The notes: generated by a model not told the origin, from the letters alone. A stretch of 64,000 nucleotides of DNA from Sarcophilus harrisii (GCF_902635505.1 NC_045426.1:541155818-541219817); one strand, 5' to 3'; positions 11,443-22,069 are shown, numbered from the stretch's first letter. Numbers and translations are program-made.

Positions 11443-12420
11443 CTACTCTATCACACTGTCTCCTTGATAAAGGACTGCTGTGGGTGCCTTTTTCGTAGCA
11501 AAAACTGATATTTCCAAGGGTTTTTGAATGACTCTTTCAACCACATTGGATAAAGCCAGTTCAACTTCTCTCAAAGTTTCTCGAGCTTCTTTTGTAACCT
11601 GGCGTGGTGAATTTAAAGCAGTGTCTCCCCTTAAAATGTCATACAGGGGTTGCAATTGATTGGTAGCTAAGCCTAGCACTGGATGCATCCATTGGATATC
11701 TTCTATTAATTTTTGGAAATCATTCAAAGTATTTAATTTCTCTGTTCTTAAAGACAGTTTTTGTACTGTAAGTGCCTTAGGATATATTTCATATCCTAGA
11801 TATTGAAAAGGAGCATGCTTTTGAATTTTTTCCGTAGCGATATGAAGTTTGTAGTTTCTTAGCGTTTCTATGGTCTTTTGTAGACATGCTTCTAACATTT
11901 GTTCCTCAGGTACACACCCCAAAATATCATCCATATAATGCAACAATATTACCTTTGGAAATGCTTTTCTCACTGGAGTAAGAGCAGCAGCAACATACAT
12001 TTGACACATAGTAGGGCTGTTTTTCATTCCCTGTGGCAAAACTGTCCATTCATATCTTTTATAAAGCTCAGCTAAATTAACATTGGACACTGAAAAGGCA
12101 AATCTTTTCATATCCTCCTTATCTAGAGGGATAGAATAGAAACAATTCTTGATGTCTATAACCCAAAGAGGCCATTCTCTAGACAACTGAGTAGGAGATG
12201 GAAGTCCAGGCTGAATAGTTCCCATAGTTTCCATCTGTTCATTTACCTTTCTTAAATCCGTTAACATCCTCCATTTTCCAGATTTCTTTTTTATAATAAA
12301 TATTGGAGAATTCCAAGGACTTAGAGAAGGTTGTAGGTGTCCTTGGTCAAGTTGCTCTTGCACTATATCTACTAAGGCCTGAATTTTATCTCTTGTTAAG
12401 GGCCACTGTTCTACCCACAC
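11443..12420 (-). pseudogene. ERV reverse transcriptase
   Basis: This is the largest proviral coding relic, about 325 residues. It shows the finger/palm text WNSPIFIIKKKSGKWRML, a VIDIKNCFYSIPL block with the first catalytic Asp, LPQGMKNSPT, and the YMDD catalytic motif in LLHYMDDILG. These define a retroviral polymerase, and the LPQGMKNSPT style fits class II elements. It is part of a broken provirus. Confidence 0.9.
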
Positions 12421-12439
12421 TGGTCTATCAGTTTTCCAT

Positions 12440-12790
12440 TGAATAGGAACAGGTGAGAGTGCTGGCAGGCCTTCAACAGCAGCCCTGCCTAAAAAGCCAA
12501 AGTACTTAATTGTAATCCTATCTGCTGTAAAATGTCTCTTCCCCAGAGATTGATGGGGATTTTTTCAACCACAAAAGGAGTAAAAACTCCTGTTTCATTT
12601 TCAAATGTCCATTTCATAAGGGCAGCACTAACTTCTGCTGCTATTTATCCTTCTACAACAGACATGTAGGTGTCTGCCTTAATCTTTGGCCAGTGACTGG
12701 GCCAGCTGGCACCTCTAATGACAGTACAATCTGCACCTGTGTCTACTAATCCTTTTAACGGTATTCCATTCACATAAATAGTGAGCATAG
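12440..12790 (-). pseudogene. ERV protease
   Basis: Near 12732-12755 the minus strand reads LVDTGAD, the active-site strand and loop of a retroviral aspartic protease. It sits between the dUTPase and the reverse transcriptase, as in betaretrovirus-like elements. It is degenerate and not functional. Confidence 0.75.
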
Positions 12791-13187
12791 GTCAGTCATC
12801 TGTCACAGCTGCAGTCCAAAATATTCCTCGACTCTGCTGCTTGAAGTCAGAATCTGGACAACTATCATCAGATTGTCTATTAGGGGTATGTAGTAGTAAA
12901 CCTGATGCTACTATTTCTCCTGGTTGATAAACCACAGGTTGTCTACCTGTGTTAGTGACTGGGATATTAGCTACAAATTCCCCAGTTTCCCACATCAGTG
13001 TGTGGATGGCCACTGTTTTGTAAGTACCCTCAGGAGGTGAAATGGTCAAGCCTACTATGCCTGGAGGCAAGGGATCCATAGGGTGGACAGGAACAGATTT
13101 CACTTCTCCAGGGGATATCTCAATAGTCTGTACTGCATACAACTCTGTTTTTCCTAATTGCAATCCTCTTTTACCCATCGATTGCAT
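12791..13187 (-). pseudogene. ERV dUTPase
   Basis: The minus-strand frame reads LYAVQTIEISPGEVKSVPV, LPPGIVGLTI and a G-x-I-V-A terminal strand. This is the trimeric dUTPase layout encoded in the pro frame of betaretroviruses. In those viruses the enzyme removes dUTP before reverse transcription. It is a relic adjoining nucleocapsid and protease. Confidence 0.75.
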
Positions 13188-13189
13188 AA

Positions 13190-13370
13190 TCTCCTTCTTT
13201 CATCTGATTGCCTTTTGGCTAACTGATCATATCTTATTATCGAATTTCTAAAGACTCTCTGGGTGTAACCTCGGCTGCCATCTTGCCCCACCTGGGGCCC
13301 TGAAGCTGGGCCTCGTCTCTCATTTCCCTGAGTCAATCTACATTCAGAGGCCTAATGAAAGCCTTGGTTA
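13190..13370 (-). pseudogene. ERV Gag nucleocapsid fragment
   Basis: The minus strand near 13320-13370 carries a CNQGFH...EC pattern, consistent with the end of a CCHC zinc knuckle. A Pro/Gly/Gln-rich linker leads on towards the dUTPase. The call rests on a short motif and on position. Confidence 0.5.
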
Positions 13371-13379
13371 CATTTTAAT

Positions 13380-13490
13380 TTGGAAAAAATTAAAGATTTG
13401 GAAAAGGGTTGCACTCTTTATGGGGCTACATCATCTTATGTGAAGATGTTGTTAGATAATTTGTCTTATGAAATCTTAACTCCGAATGAG
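13380..13490 (+). pseudogene. ERV Gag capsid fragment, plus orientation
   Basis: The plus-strand reading includes LYGATSSYVKMLLDNLSYE followed by a T-P-N-E segment. This resembles the capsid region of class II Gag, where a G-x-x-S-x-Y-x-(R/K)-x-LLD pattern is usual. It is opposite in orientation to the pol block and runs directly into LTR sequence. Confidence 0.55.
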
Positions 13491-13812
13491 AGAGTTTTCT
13501 TGGGAACATTGACTGGGGTCAGAGAGGAGAACTCTGGAAGGAATTTCTCTGGAACATTGACTGGGTTTGGAGAGGAGCACTCTAGGAGGAAGAACACAAG
13601 CCCTGTCTTCGAGGCAAAAGAGAGATTCCTTGTATCTTCTACCTTGGTGCTGTCTGGAGTCAGGACAAATCTTTGGATTTGGAGACATTCGGGCGGAGCT
13701 CTTAGACCCAAGCGGAGAGATAGGCCTCTGAGCTAACCGGGCTATATTGAAGGACACAATAAAAGATCTGAACTTTTATCACCTGGCTGTGTTTTGGAAA
13801 AAGAACACCACA
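13491..13812 (+). mobile_element. ERV LTR portion, plus orientation
   Basis: This matches the other two LTR pieces from the ttgggaacattgactggggt block through aataaaagatctgaactttt to the terminal gaacaccaca. The ggaacattgactggg...gaggag block is present twice in tandem, about 55 bp apart, where the left LTR has one copy. The right edge is sharp and abuts the tctagg duplication. Confidence 0.8.
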
Positions 13813-13839
13813 TCTAGGAGTCACTTTTAAATTTAAGTT

Positions 13840-14215
13840 AATTCATTAATTCTCTGTGCATTCACATCAATCTCTTTAAACAGCTCTCCCTTTTCTTCCT
13901 GTCTTTTTCACTGTCTTAAGAAAAAATTTCATTATTAGAGCTTCCTTTCATTCCTAACTTCCCTTTAGAATTTTTTTGCCATAGAATCTAATCTATTCTT
14001 TTCCTGAATCCTTTGAAATCTAAATTCCTAAATCTAGAACACTAATTTAGCTAATATTCTCTTTTCCTTTCTCTGAACCAAGATGGAATAGTTACTTTTC
14101 CTCAAGTTTTCCATCATCTCTACCCCAGTAACTAGATTTTCCTTATTAATGAGAGTAAAGTCAGGGACAACAATTTCCCTTATTGCTTCTTTCACTTTTA
14201 CAGGATTAAATTATA
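13840..14215 (-). mobile_element. CR1/L3-type LINE endonuclease relic
   Basis: Reverse-complemented, the stretch reads piecewise as EAIREIVVPDFTLINKENLV followed by GVEMMENL and SN.SILV. This matches the C-terminal part of CR1/L2/L3 apurinic endonucleases, whose usual form is LDLVLTNKE...GSLGCSDH. It is an old, decayed fragment. Confidence 0.5.
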
Positions 14216-14330
14216 TACATATATAATTTAATATTTAATAATAAATAATATAATGTTATTAATATTAAACATTAATATTTAATAAAATAAAAATATAATA
14301 ATTATATATAAATTATAATTATGTCAACCC
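14205..14330. repeat. AT-only low-complexity tract
   Basis: Almost pure A/T with repeated aatatttaat and ataatata motifs. It directly adjoins the CR1/L3 relic. Confidence 0.7.
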
Positions 14331-14654
14331 CAAAATGATTAACTGGAAATGATTAATTAAAACACTAAGCTAAAAAGGCAGGCTCATTCAAATATAACAT
14401 GGACTGCTAGAAACTTTCCATACAAGGTTTATAGTAAATAAAATACATACTTGTTTTTAGCAGAGTATATTTCTTTCTAATTTGGTTCTGTGACTTGGAA
14501 TTAAACTTTATATTCTGGTAGTTTAAAAAAATGAACTTTGATCTTCCATAAACCAAATTTCTAAAAAGGAGAAATTCCTCTCAAAATCATGGCAATTTTA
14601 TGACCATCTCATAAAGTAGTTATGAGAAAAGTCTTTTGAAATCTTAAAGCAAAA

Positions 14655-14762
14655 CCTATTATCTACCTTTCTATCTATCATCTATCTATTTACATATCCA
14701 TTTGTCTATCTTCTCTTTATGTATATCTTTATATATATATGTATATATATATATATATATAA
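14655..14762. repeat. (TATC)n and (TA)n microsatellite
   Basis: Degenerate tatc repeats grade into an uninterrupted ta run at about 14730-14762. Confidence 0.8.
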
Positions 14763-15099
14763 TCATCTATAGTATGCACTATTTTCATATGTACATATGT
14801 CTGGATCTAAGATTTCAGTGACATAGAGAGCTTCCATCTATCAATGTAAATTGACACAAATTTCTTATGCAATTTAAAATGCCCAGACCATTGAGGGGTC
14901 AGGGTCCTACGGTTTGTTTTAGACTTGGAATGTGAATCCAAGTTTCTCCTTCTAACTATAATTATTTAGCAACAGTGCCTTTCCAAAGTATTGTGTAAGT
15001 ATCCCTTATTATTAATTGAATCAATGATAATAATTTATTAAGTATGTTCTTGATGAGGAACCAGAAAATGTTAATTGTTTCAAACTTTAAAGCATCTAA

Positions 15100-15195
15100 T
15101 TGAGAGGCAGTATGGTATAGTCTGGTGGAAGATCTAGGTTGAACCTTGACTCTGGTGCCTACTAGCTTTATCACCTTAAATAATTTTATTATATT
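15100..15195 (+). repeat. MIR-type SINE
   Basis: The head gaggcagtatggtatagtct, a gatctaggttgaaccttgac core and an actagctttatcacc segment give the sense MIR order. Its tail runs into the duplicated region that begins at about 15195. Confidence 0.6.
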
Positions 15196-15435
15196 TTGGG
15201 GCAGTGATTTCTTTAATTGTATAAATGAATATATATCTAAGATTCATTCTACCTCAATTCTCCTTTTAAGGTATAAGCCTGTCACTGAAAAGATACATAG
15301 ATGTGCAGTCTATGGCTGTTTTTGGCTTACCATAACTTCTGCCAGATTTTGTTATGGATCCCTCTTCCTTCATCCCAAGTCAAGTGGTGTAAACAATCTC
15401 TGAATCCAAATCTTCTCCAAGATTTTTTGGACTAT
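15195..15435 (+). repeat. Diverged direct repeat, copy A
   Basis: This stretch is paralogous to 16250-16520 in the same orientation. Shared blocks are atctaagattcattcta, ag(g/a)tat(a/g)agcctgtcactg, taccataacttctgcca, ttgt(t/g)(a/g)tggatcc and the following caagtc/caatc segments. Divergence looks like 20-25 percent by eye. It could be a local duplication or two copies of an unnamed repeat that includes a MIR-like tail. Confidence 0.6.
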
Positions 15436-15823
15436 GAATAATTTGAAGATGTTTGGACCTACTGTGCTGGAGAAAATTGTTACCAATTCTTAATCCAGAC
15501 ACACTTAATTGGGATCTCCAGATACTAGTGTTGACCTGGAAGTAAACAAATCTGAGAGTGGAGTAGTGAAGCTCTCTGTGTGAGATCATTTTTCTTCCTA
15601 TACTCCATAACATGTCAACATAATCCCATAGACTTCTCTTTTTTTGTCTCTGGTTTTAAAGTCAAGAAAAATTAGGATATCAGATTTCAGGCATACTTCA
15701 AGAGAGACATGAAACAGTGCCATGAATGTAGAATCAAAGAATTGGGCAATTTCAGATTTGTGCAGGCACAAATTTATTTATTATTAATAATAAAAATATT
15801 AAATAAAATTATTTACTATTAAT

Positions 15824-15967
15824 AAAAATTAAATGAGTACTAATTAGATTTATTGGAAAGATGGTTCTCTTTCTAGGGCAAAAAATTGTGCAAGTTCATC
15901 TAATCCAATCTGCCCTAGAAAGAGAACCATCTTTCCAATAAATCTAACAAGTACTCATTTAATTTTT
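15824..15967. repeat. 57-bp near-perfect inverted repeat
   Basis: The left arm 15824-15880 and right arm 15911-15967 are reverse complements at all but about two of 57 positions, with a 30-bp spacer. The inner stem reads agatttattggaaagatggt then tctctttctagggca. A transcript from either strand would fold into one long hairpin. It lies between the two copies of the direct repeat. No coding content. Confidence 0.9.
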
Positions 15968-16249
15968 GCTTAAGATGGTCCCTTGGCTTCCATATCTTTT
16001 TTATTCTGATAGCATGGAGGACGAATTTCTTCATGGGCTTCTGTGGCCAAAAAATTCACTAAATGGCCAATCTATTAGAGATGGAGATTGAAGAGTACAC
16101 AGGCTGCTGCAAGATAGTGCCTTTTAACTTTGAATATTAAGAGATTATGATATTAAAGTCATGTAATAAGGCTGCAAATCATGGAATACCAAACTCTGAA
16201 TCATCAAAATTTCAGAGTATCCTAAAGGATAATGGACAATCGCTTTACC

Positions 16250-16520
16250 CTTTGGGGCAATTATTTCATCAACTATATAATAAAAATATCTAAGATTCAT
16301 TCTAGGTTGAGCTCTCATGGCCTTTAAGATATGAGCCTGTCACTGAAAAAGCAAAACAAAACAAAACTAGCCAAAAAAACAACCATGAAGATATTCCATC
16401 TATATTCATTTTGTATTTACCATAACTTCTGCCAAGCTTTGTTGTGGATCCTTCTCTCATTCCCAATCAAGTGATGTGATGTATCTAAGAATCAAAGGTT
16501 TCTCTGAAGTCTTCTAGATA
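16250..16520 (+). repeat. Diverged direct repeat, copy B
   Basis: Partner of copy A at 15195-15435, about 1.06 kb away in the same orientation. It holds an extra A-rich aaaacaaaacaaaact stretch not seen in copy A. Confidence 0.6.
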
Positions 16521-16649
16521 ATGAAAGATGCATAGTAAAGTGTTAGTACATTACAAAGTTATCAGTGAAAAATTTTGTTCTAAAAGCTGAGAAGATATCA
16601 AAGAAATGTATGATCAGAAAAGAAGGGATGTTCATAAATGAAGGAATTT

Positions 16650-16800
16650 AAAAGCATTTTAGCACATATCATGTGCCAAATATTTTACTAAATATTAGAG
16701 ATGATAGTAAAAAAGCCAGAGGATCCTTGCTCTTAACTTTTTTTTTTGTAATTGGGGAAGACACCAAAGAAAGAAGGGTTCAGATGCAGAGCAAATGACA
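16650..16800 (+). repeat. Old interspersed repeat fragment
   Basis: The text cacatatcatgtgccaaata, ttttactaaatattagagat and a later ggggaagacacc follows the family also seen at 8003 and 28890 (typical form: ctatgtgccaggcactgtgctaag). The family name is not certain. Confidence 0.4.
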
Positions 16801-18495
16801 AGAACCAAAACTTCTCAGCATATACTAGTAGGTCCAGTGTTAAAATTCAGTGATCCTTAGAGCACATTGACAAGGCAAATGACCTGATCGTTCTTCATCT
16901 TTCTAAAAGGATTATAGATTGTGATATATTGCTTATCCAAGCACTATAACAACTTATCTCTATTGGTGGTAAGGTAGGGAAAAGGCTGGAGGAGCACAGT
17001 TCACATTGTGGGAAAGTGAGGAGTGAGCCTAATCGTCAGTGGATCAGGGGACTCTAATTTCCCTGCTGGGGGAAGTGGAGCAGCATGCAGCTAGAAAGGG
17101 GAAAGGAGAGAGTTAAAAAGATTGGGGTAAAGAACTCCCTGCAGTACCTATTCATACAAGGTCCTCTTGGGTCCATAGAATCTGAGTATCAGGTGGTGGG
17201 GGAAAGGAGTGGAAGGGCTTTTTATAGCAATTTGTTCATGTTTGGTCCTCAGTTGTTCATATATTGACAGATAGACCAATCATTTCTACCATTGTAATGG
17301 TGTTAAGATTCCTAGGGAAAATCACCTTTGGATTTTTACAGGAGGTCATATACAAGAATCATAAAGGACAAAAAAAGAATAGATAAGTTATTATCTCTAT
17401 CACTGGAGGTAGAATAAAAATTTATGAGTTCACAGATCCTTGAAATATATATTTGTATATATATGTATATATTACTGTCTATGTAAAAAAATGGCATTTA
17501 TCTCTGCTTCCTGCCTTTCATGAAAAATTTCAGAGCACTTTTTGTTTTCCTACAGATTCAAAATGAATGTTATTACCATTCAGAGCAAGCTCCAGGATGT
17601 ATGGAAACCACAAGGATACCCTGTATGTGTCACAGAGAATAGCATCAAGAGAATGGCATCCATTGGAAAAGCATAGCATCAGGGGTAAAGTACAGGCACC
17701 CTACCTTTTTTTCTCTGTCTTTTGAGTATTGTTCTAGGATGAAGTGGCTTTTCTAGCATCTTTCCTGTTCTCCACTCCCTCCTTTACCTCTTCCCATAAT
17801 GATAAGACTTTGGGGAAATCAGAACTAGTTCCTCATCTGGAATAGGGTAGACAGAGGTTCCTCTGTTAACTCTGGATGGGGTGGTCATTCATTTCAAATA
17901 AAAGAAGTTCTCACAGAAAGGAAATATATACTCCTGGTTTATTTCTCACTTTCAGCTGACTAGTTTGTAAACTTTGTCAGTATTTGTATTAGGTATTTGT
18001 CACCCTCACATGCTATACAAATAGTAGAATAATATAAATATAGTTTTCCAAAGACAATGTGTCAGTATCATAACTAAATGTGACAGGAAGAGCTTTTAGG
18101 GAAACATTTTGACATGTGAGTGATTTAGGCAGTAGATAATATAAATACTGGATTTTTAAAAGTGCTGGTGTTTAGTTTGGATTAAAGTTTAAAAGTGACA
18201 GTATTTCAAAAAGATCAATAGCACAAGAGAATATGAATAATTTTGCCTGAGCTTTTTTTGCTGATAATATTGATATTTCTTTCCATCATTCTCTGCATGA
18301 TATATTAATGTGCAATGTGAAAAGTCCATGGGAAAGACTCTTGAATTCACCTTCCCATCTCTAGGGAGCTCTGAAAGAAGACTTGAGGTGAAGAAACTGA
18401 GGAAGTTCAAGGACTTCTTAGTACAGAAGGTAAAAGTGTCATTCCAATTGGATATTAAAACAAACATTTGAGTGTTTGTATGTAGGTAATGCATA
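16800..18495. other. Intergenic DNA, no gene seen
   Basis: Apparently unique sequence apart from a short TA run at about 17447-17475. No frame looks protein-coding, and I see no RNA gene. Confidence 0.35.
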
Positions 18496-18499
18496 AAGG

Positions 18500-18746
18500 G
18501 TTAACTATGTGCCACAATGGATAAAGAGCCAGAGCTGGAGTCACAAAGACTCTTCTTAATAAGTTCAACTCCAACCTCAGATGCTTAGTAACTGTGTGAC
18601 CCGGGGCAAGTCACTTAACCCTGTTTGCCTCAGTTCCCTTGAACTGGAGAAGGAAATGGCAAACTACTTCAGTGTCTTTGCCAAGAGACTTCCAAATGGG
18701 GTCACAAAGAGTTGGACATGACTGAAAAAAATGACTGAACAACAAA
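18500..18746 (+). repeat. MAR1-type SINE
   Basis: A nearly full sense copy: tRNA-like head (acaatggataaagagccaga), gtgtgacccggggcaagtca, gaaggaaatggcaaactact, tgccaagagacttccaaatg, and the tail tgactgaacaacaaa. Confidence 0.85.
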
Positions 18747-18749
18747 GTT

Positions 18750-19985
18750 CCAGTTGTCAGGTCTACTCTTGAGAGTTCTATAACTATAGTTAAGGGTGAA
18801 TTTGTATGGATAAATTATGATAGAATTGTTAAATGTGTTTTTATTTTCTAGTCACACCATGTGCTTCTATTGATTATGTTTGGCTAATTGTCTCCCCTGT
18901 TAAACTGAAAGCATTTGCTTTGACTATTCATGAGTCTATTCCCTTGCAGGTGTCTCAGTATTTTCTCTTTCAAAAGAATCACCTCAGGAGCTATACTATT
19001 GTTGTAATGATACTATTGTATTGTGGGAAGGGGTAGTAAACAATATGTCTTCTCATTTATTCTGGTTGGAACAGACAATATCTTACTTCGTTCCTTTCCC
19101 CAGTTCCCTTTGCTCCCCACTAATCACAAGTCATTGCTACAAACATGTCTGAAACTTCCCTTTTAAAATGGCTTCCATTGATTTCAGCACATCCTAGGAG
19201 AATAAGGATCACATCATATTTAGGGCTAGGAATAGAGCCTAGATATATAATTTCATCGAGACAGAGAAATTTGAGATAAAAAAAAATCCCCAACAACAAC
19301 CAAGCCCTTTAACAATGCAGGTCAGTTACTTCTCTGTCACTTAGTTTAAGAAATATCCCAGAACACTGTGTACAGACCTCTCAGACTGTATGAATCATAG
19401 GCAGGATTTGAATTCAGGTTCTCTGGCTCTTTGCACTTGCAAAACTGCCTTATCTATATTTGGTGCCTCCCCTTGTGCCAAACAAAACATATGTCAAGTA
19501 ATAGCCACTTTGTGCTGTTTGTGGGGTTAAGTATACTCATTGGTGACAATTTTTCACTCTTTGAGGATATATTTAGTTGGGGGACTAGCTAGATGTCATT
19601 CAAAGCTAAATCTCATGAATTAGGTAGGGAATAAACATGGGAAATACTGTTTTCAGTTAAAACTGAGAGTGACTAAAATTAATTTGTCTTTGCTGTGGAT
19701 GAAGCTCTGAAAGCCAGTTCCAAATAGCATATCCATTATAATTTATCATCATAGCAGCATCCCCAGAGCAGGTATATATATATGCACATATATAATGCAT
19801 AAACATATATATGGATATATATGTATACCATACACATATACATCTATAAGTATGAACATATATTTTGTGTGTTTAGAAAGATAGTGATCATATTAGAAGA
19901 CCAAGGCTTTTGGTTATGTTTTAAGTCAATGTTTTTTTCTTTATAGTAATACTAATTTTACAAATTTATTCTTAAAAAGTTATAA
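18750..19985. other. Intergenic DNA with TA microsatellite
   Basis: No gene is seen. A possible antisense SINE remnant lies at about 19385-19475 (ggatttgaattcaggttctc). A TA/CA-rich microsatellite with internal palindromes occupies 19772-19865. Confidence 0.4.
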
Positions 19986-19990
19986 GTAAT

Positions 19991-20370
19991 TGATGCTAAG
20001 TGAAGTGAGTAGAATCAAGAGAACATTGTACAAAGCAACAAGATTATGTGATGACAACATTTACCGTTGCAAAACCTTGAGTTCTAAATTATTTTCTCTC
20101 CTTTCCCCATCCCCTTCTCCTACACAGCAAGCAATCCAATAGGACAATTCTTCTAAAAATGTTTCTATATTTATCATTCTGCACAAGGAAAAATAAAGCA
20201 GGAGAAAAATGAGAAAGGAAAAAGAGCAAGCAAACAACAATAAATAGTGAAAATACTATGTTGTGATGCACATTCAATCCCCACAGTCCTCTTTTTGAAT
20301 GTGGATGACTCTCTCCATCATAAGACTATTGAAATTGCTCTGAATCACCTCATTATTGTCTTAGCTTGGC
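19991..20370. mobile_element. L1 3' fragment with internal inversion
   Basis: The first 66 bases (19991-20056, tgatgctaagtgaagtgagt to gattatgtgatga) are L1 in sense. From 20057 to 20370 the text is the immediately following part of the same L1 region in antisense, starting with its 3' UTR end (tgcaaaaccttgagttctaa). The element is thus split into two head-on pieces. The order is not the usual twin-priming one, in which the 5' part is flipped. Confidence 0.65.
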
Positions 20371-20535
20371 CACTGTGTAAGCTTGGGAAAAAACCTTTAT
20401 GGATCCTAATTTCTTATTCTATAAAATACTATTCACTTACCTCTCAGAGTGGTTGTGAAGATCAAGTGAATAAGTATATATAAAAGTACTTTAAAAATTG
20501 TGTCAAGTCCTTTGTAAATATCAACTATTATTAAA
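20360..20535 (+). repeat. MIR-type SINE 3' half
   Basis: The text gccactgtgtaagcttggga, ttcttattctataaaatact, tgtgaagatcaagtgaataa and a caagtcctttgtaaatatca tail gives the sense MIR order. Confidence 0.55.
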
Positions 20536-21019
20536 CCAAAGTGACAATATTATGTTGAGATTGAAGTGAAATTTTTTGTAAGGAGTGTGGTCAGCACTGT
20601 TCCCAAGGGAAACAGGAGAGTTTGCTATAGCTGACCTGTACTGGCCTTTACAATTATTCTGGAAACACTAAAGTGCTGACTAACATTAAATAACTTGCCC
20701 AGGATCACAGTCATTTTGAGAGCTCCAGACATAACAATTCAACATAAAGCATGAAGACTGCACTTTCTTTTTTTATTTCACTAGAGGTCCAAATGTAAAT
20801 TATTCATGGGTTCTTAGAACAGTTACTTAAATTGTAGATTATCAATCAATTCATCAACAAGCATTTTTAAAGCATCTACCATGCAATGGCTAGGAAGTTA
20901 ACATTACAACATGAATGGTCCATTCATATCATTGGTATCTCTCCAAGCCTGCAAGTAGTTGATATTACAATGCGATTAATCTTTTTAAAAAATTCCTGTT
21001 ATTTTTCAATGACTACTTC

Positions 21020-21255
21020 CAACTACTATAGGGGATAGAATGCTAAGTGTAAGTCAGGAGCACCTAAATTCAAATCTGACCTCAGACATTTATAAGCTGC
21101 TTCAGGTCAAGTCACTTCACTGTTTGCCTTACTTTTCTCATCTATAAAAGGGTGATAATAATAGCACTTACCTCCTAGAGTTGTTGTGAGGATCAAATGA
21201 GATAATAATTGTGTAGGGATTAGAACAATTCCTGGCACATAGTAGGTCCTACATA
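21020..21255 (+). repeat. MIR/THER-type SINE, long form
   Basis: A sense copy with head, core (gtcaggagcacctaaattca), ttttctcatctataaaaggg, gttgttgtgaggatcaaatg and the tail cctggcacatagtaggtcct. It is among the better-preserved MIR-like copies here and abuts a MAR1-type SINE. Confidence 0.7.
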
Positions 21256-21261
21256 AAGTGG

Positions 21262-21497
21262 AGTCAGCTAGGTGGTGCAGTGAATAAAGTGTTAGTTTTG
21301 AAGTCACAAGGACTTGAGTACAAATGTAGCCTCATATAGTAGCTATGTGATCCTGGATAAGTCACTTAACCCTATTTGCCTCAGTTTCTTCATCTCTAAG
21401 ATGAACAGGAGAAAGAAGTGACAGATCACTGCAGTATCTTTGACAAGAAAATCCCAGATGGGGTCTTGAAGATTTGGAAATGATACAATAACAAAAA
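21262..21497 (+). repeat. MAR1-type SINE
   Basis: The head gtcagctaggtggtgcagtg is well kept. The body has cctggataagtcacttaacc and ctttgacaagaaaatcccag. The tail is worn. Confidence 0.85.
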
Positions 21498-22069
21498 TTA
21501 TTAGTGTTATTCTCATTGAATAGAACTTTTCTTTGTAACACATAAGCAGTCAAGTAAAATGGATTATATGGATCAAGTCTGATAATAAGTAATTCACTTT
21601 GTACTTATGTTCTATCTTCTCCTCAAAGAGAGATGGTTTATTGCCACACATCCTCAAGAGATGAGAGTGAATGCTGGATTTTCTTTCCCACTGTGCACCA
21701 GCATTTAAGGCACAAGCTTGAGTTTCATGACAGGTCAGGTCCAAAGGGCTTCTAGAAAATTAGGAGCAATTGCTCTTATTTAGGTAGTTCTTCTGATGAG
21801 AGAAGAAAGTTCTTGTTGAGATGTTATAATCACGTTAAGGATAAATTCTTAGTTATATTTGAATATTTCTTATGAAAACACAAAGCAACAGTATTGATAC
21901 TCATAAAATTGACACAAATGAGGTTCATTTGCTACTAGTGAAGATAACTGAATTCTCCAATAACAATTAATTTTTCATTGAAAGAGAATATCAATGCAAG
22001 TTTTTAAGAAGGGTTGAAATGAAATATTAAAAGAACAAGGGAGGTTCTGATGTGTAGTACAGTCACAAT

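Larger units (their letters stand above)
9725..13812. mobile_element. Fossil class II (betaretrovirus-like) ERV, rearranged
   Basis: This is a degenerate provirus of about 4.1 kb. Its parts from left to right are: an LTR in minus orientation; an LTR piece in plus orientation, followed by a lysine-tRNA-type primer site; an integrase, RNase H, reverse transcriptase, protease, dUTPase and nucleocapsid block in minus orientation; a capsid fragment in plus orientation; and an LTR piece in plus orientation. No env was recognised. Family evidence is the primer site, the dUTPase beside protease, and the 6-bp duplication. Both outer termini are U5-type LTR ends. It carries several disabling changes and is not intact. 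LTR copies differ at roughly one base in ten by eye, which suggests tens of millions of years. Confidence 0.85.

Noticed and set aside
13042-13251. Plus-strand frame within the provirus
   Set aside because: It is the antisense shadow of the dUTPase relic on the minus strand.
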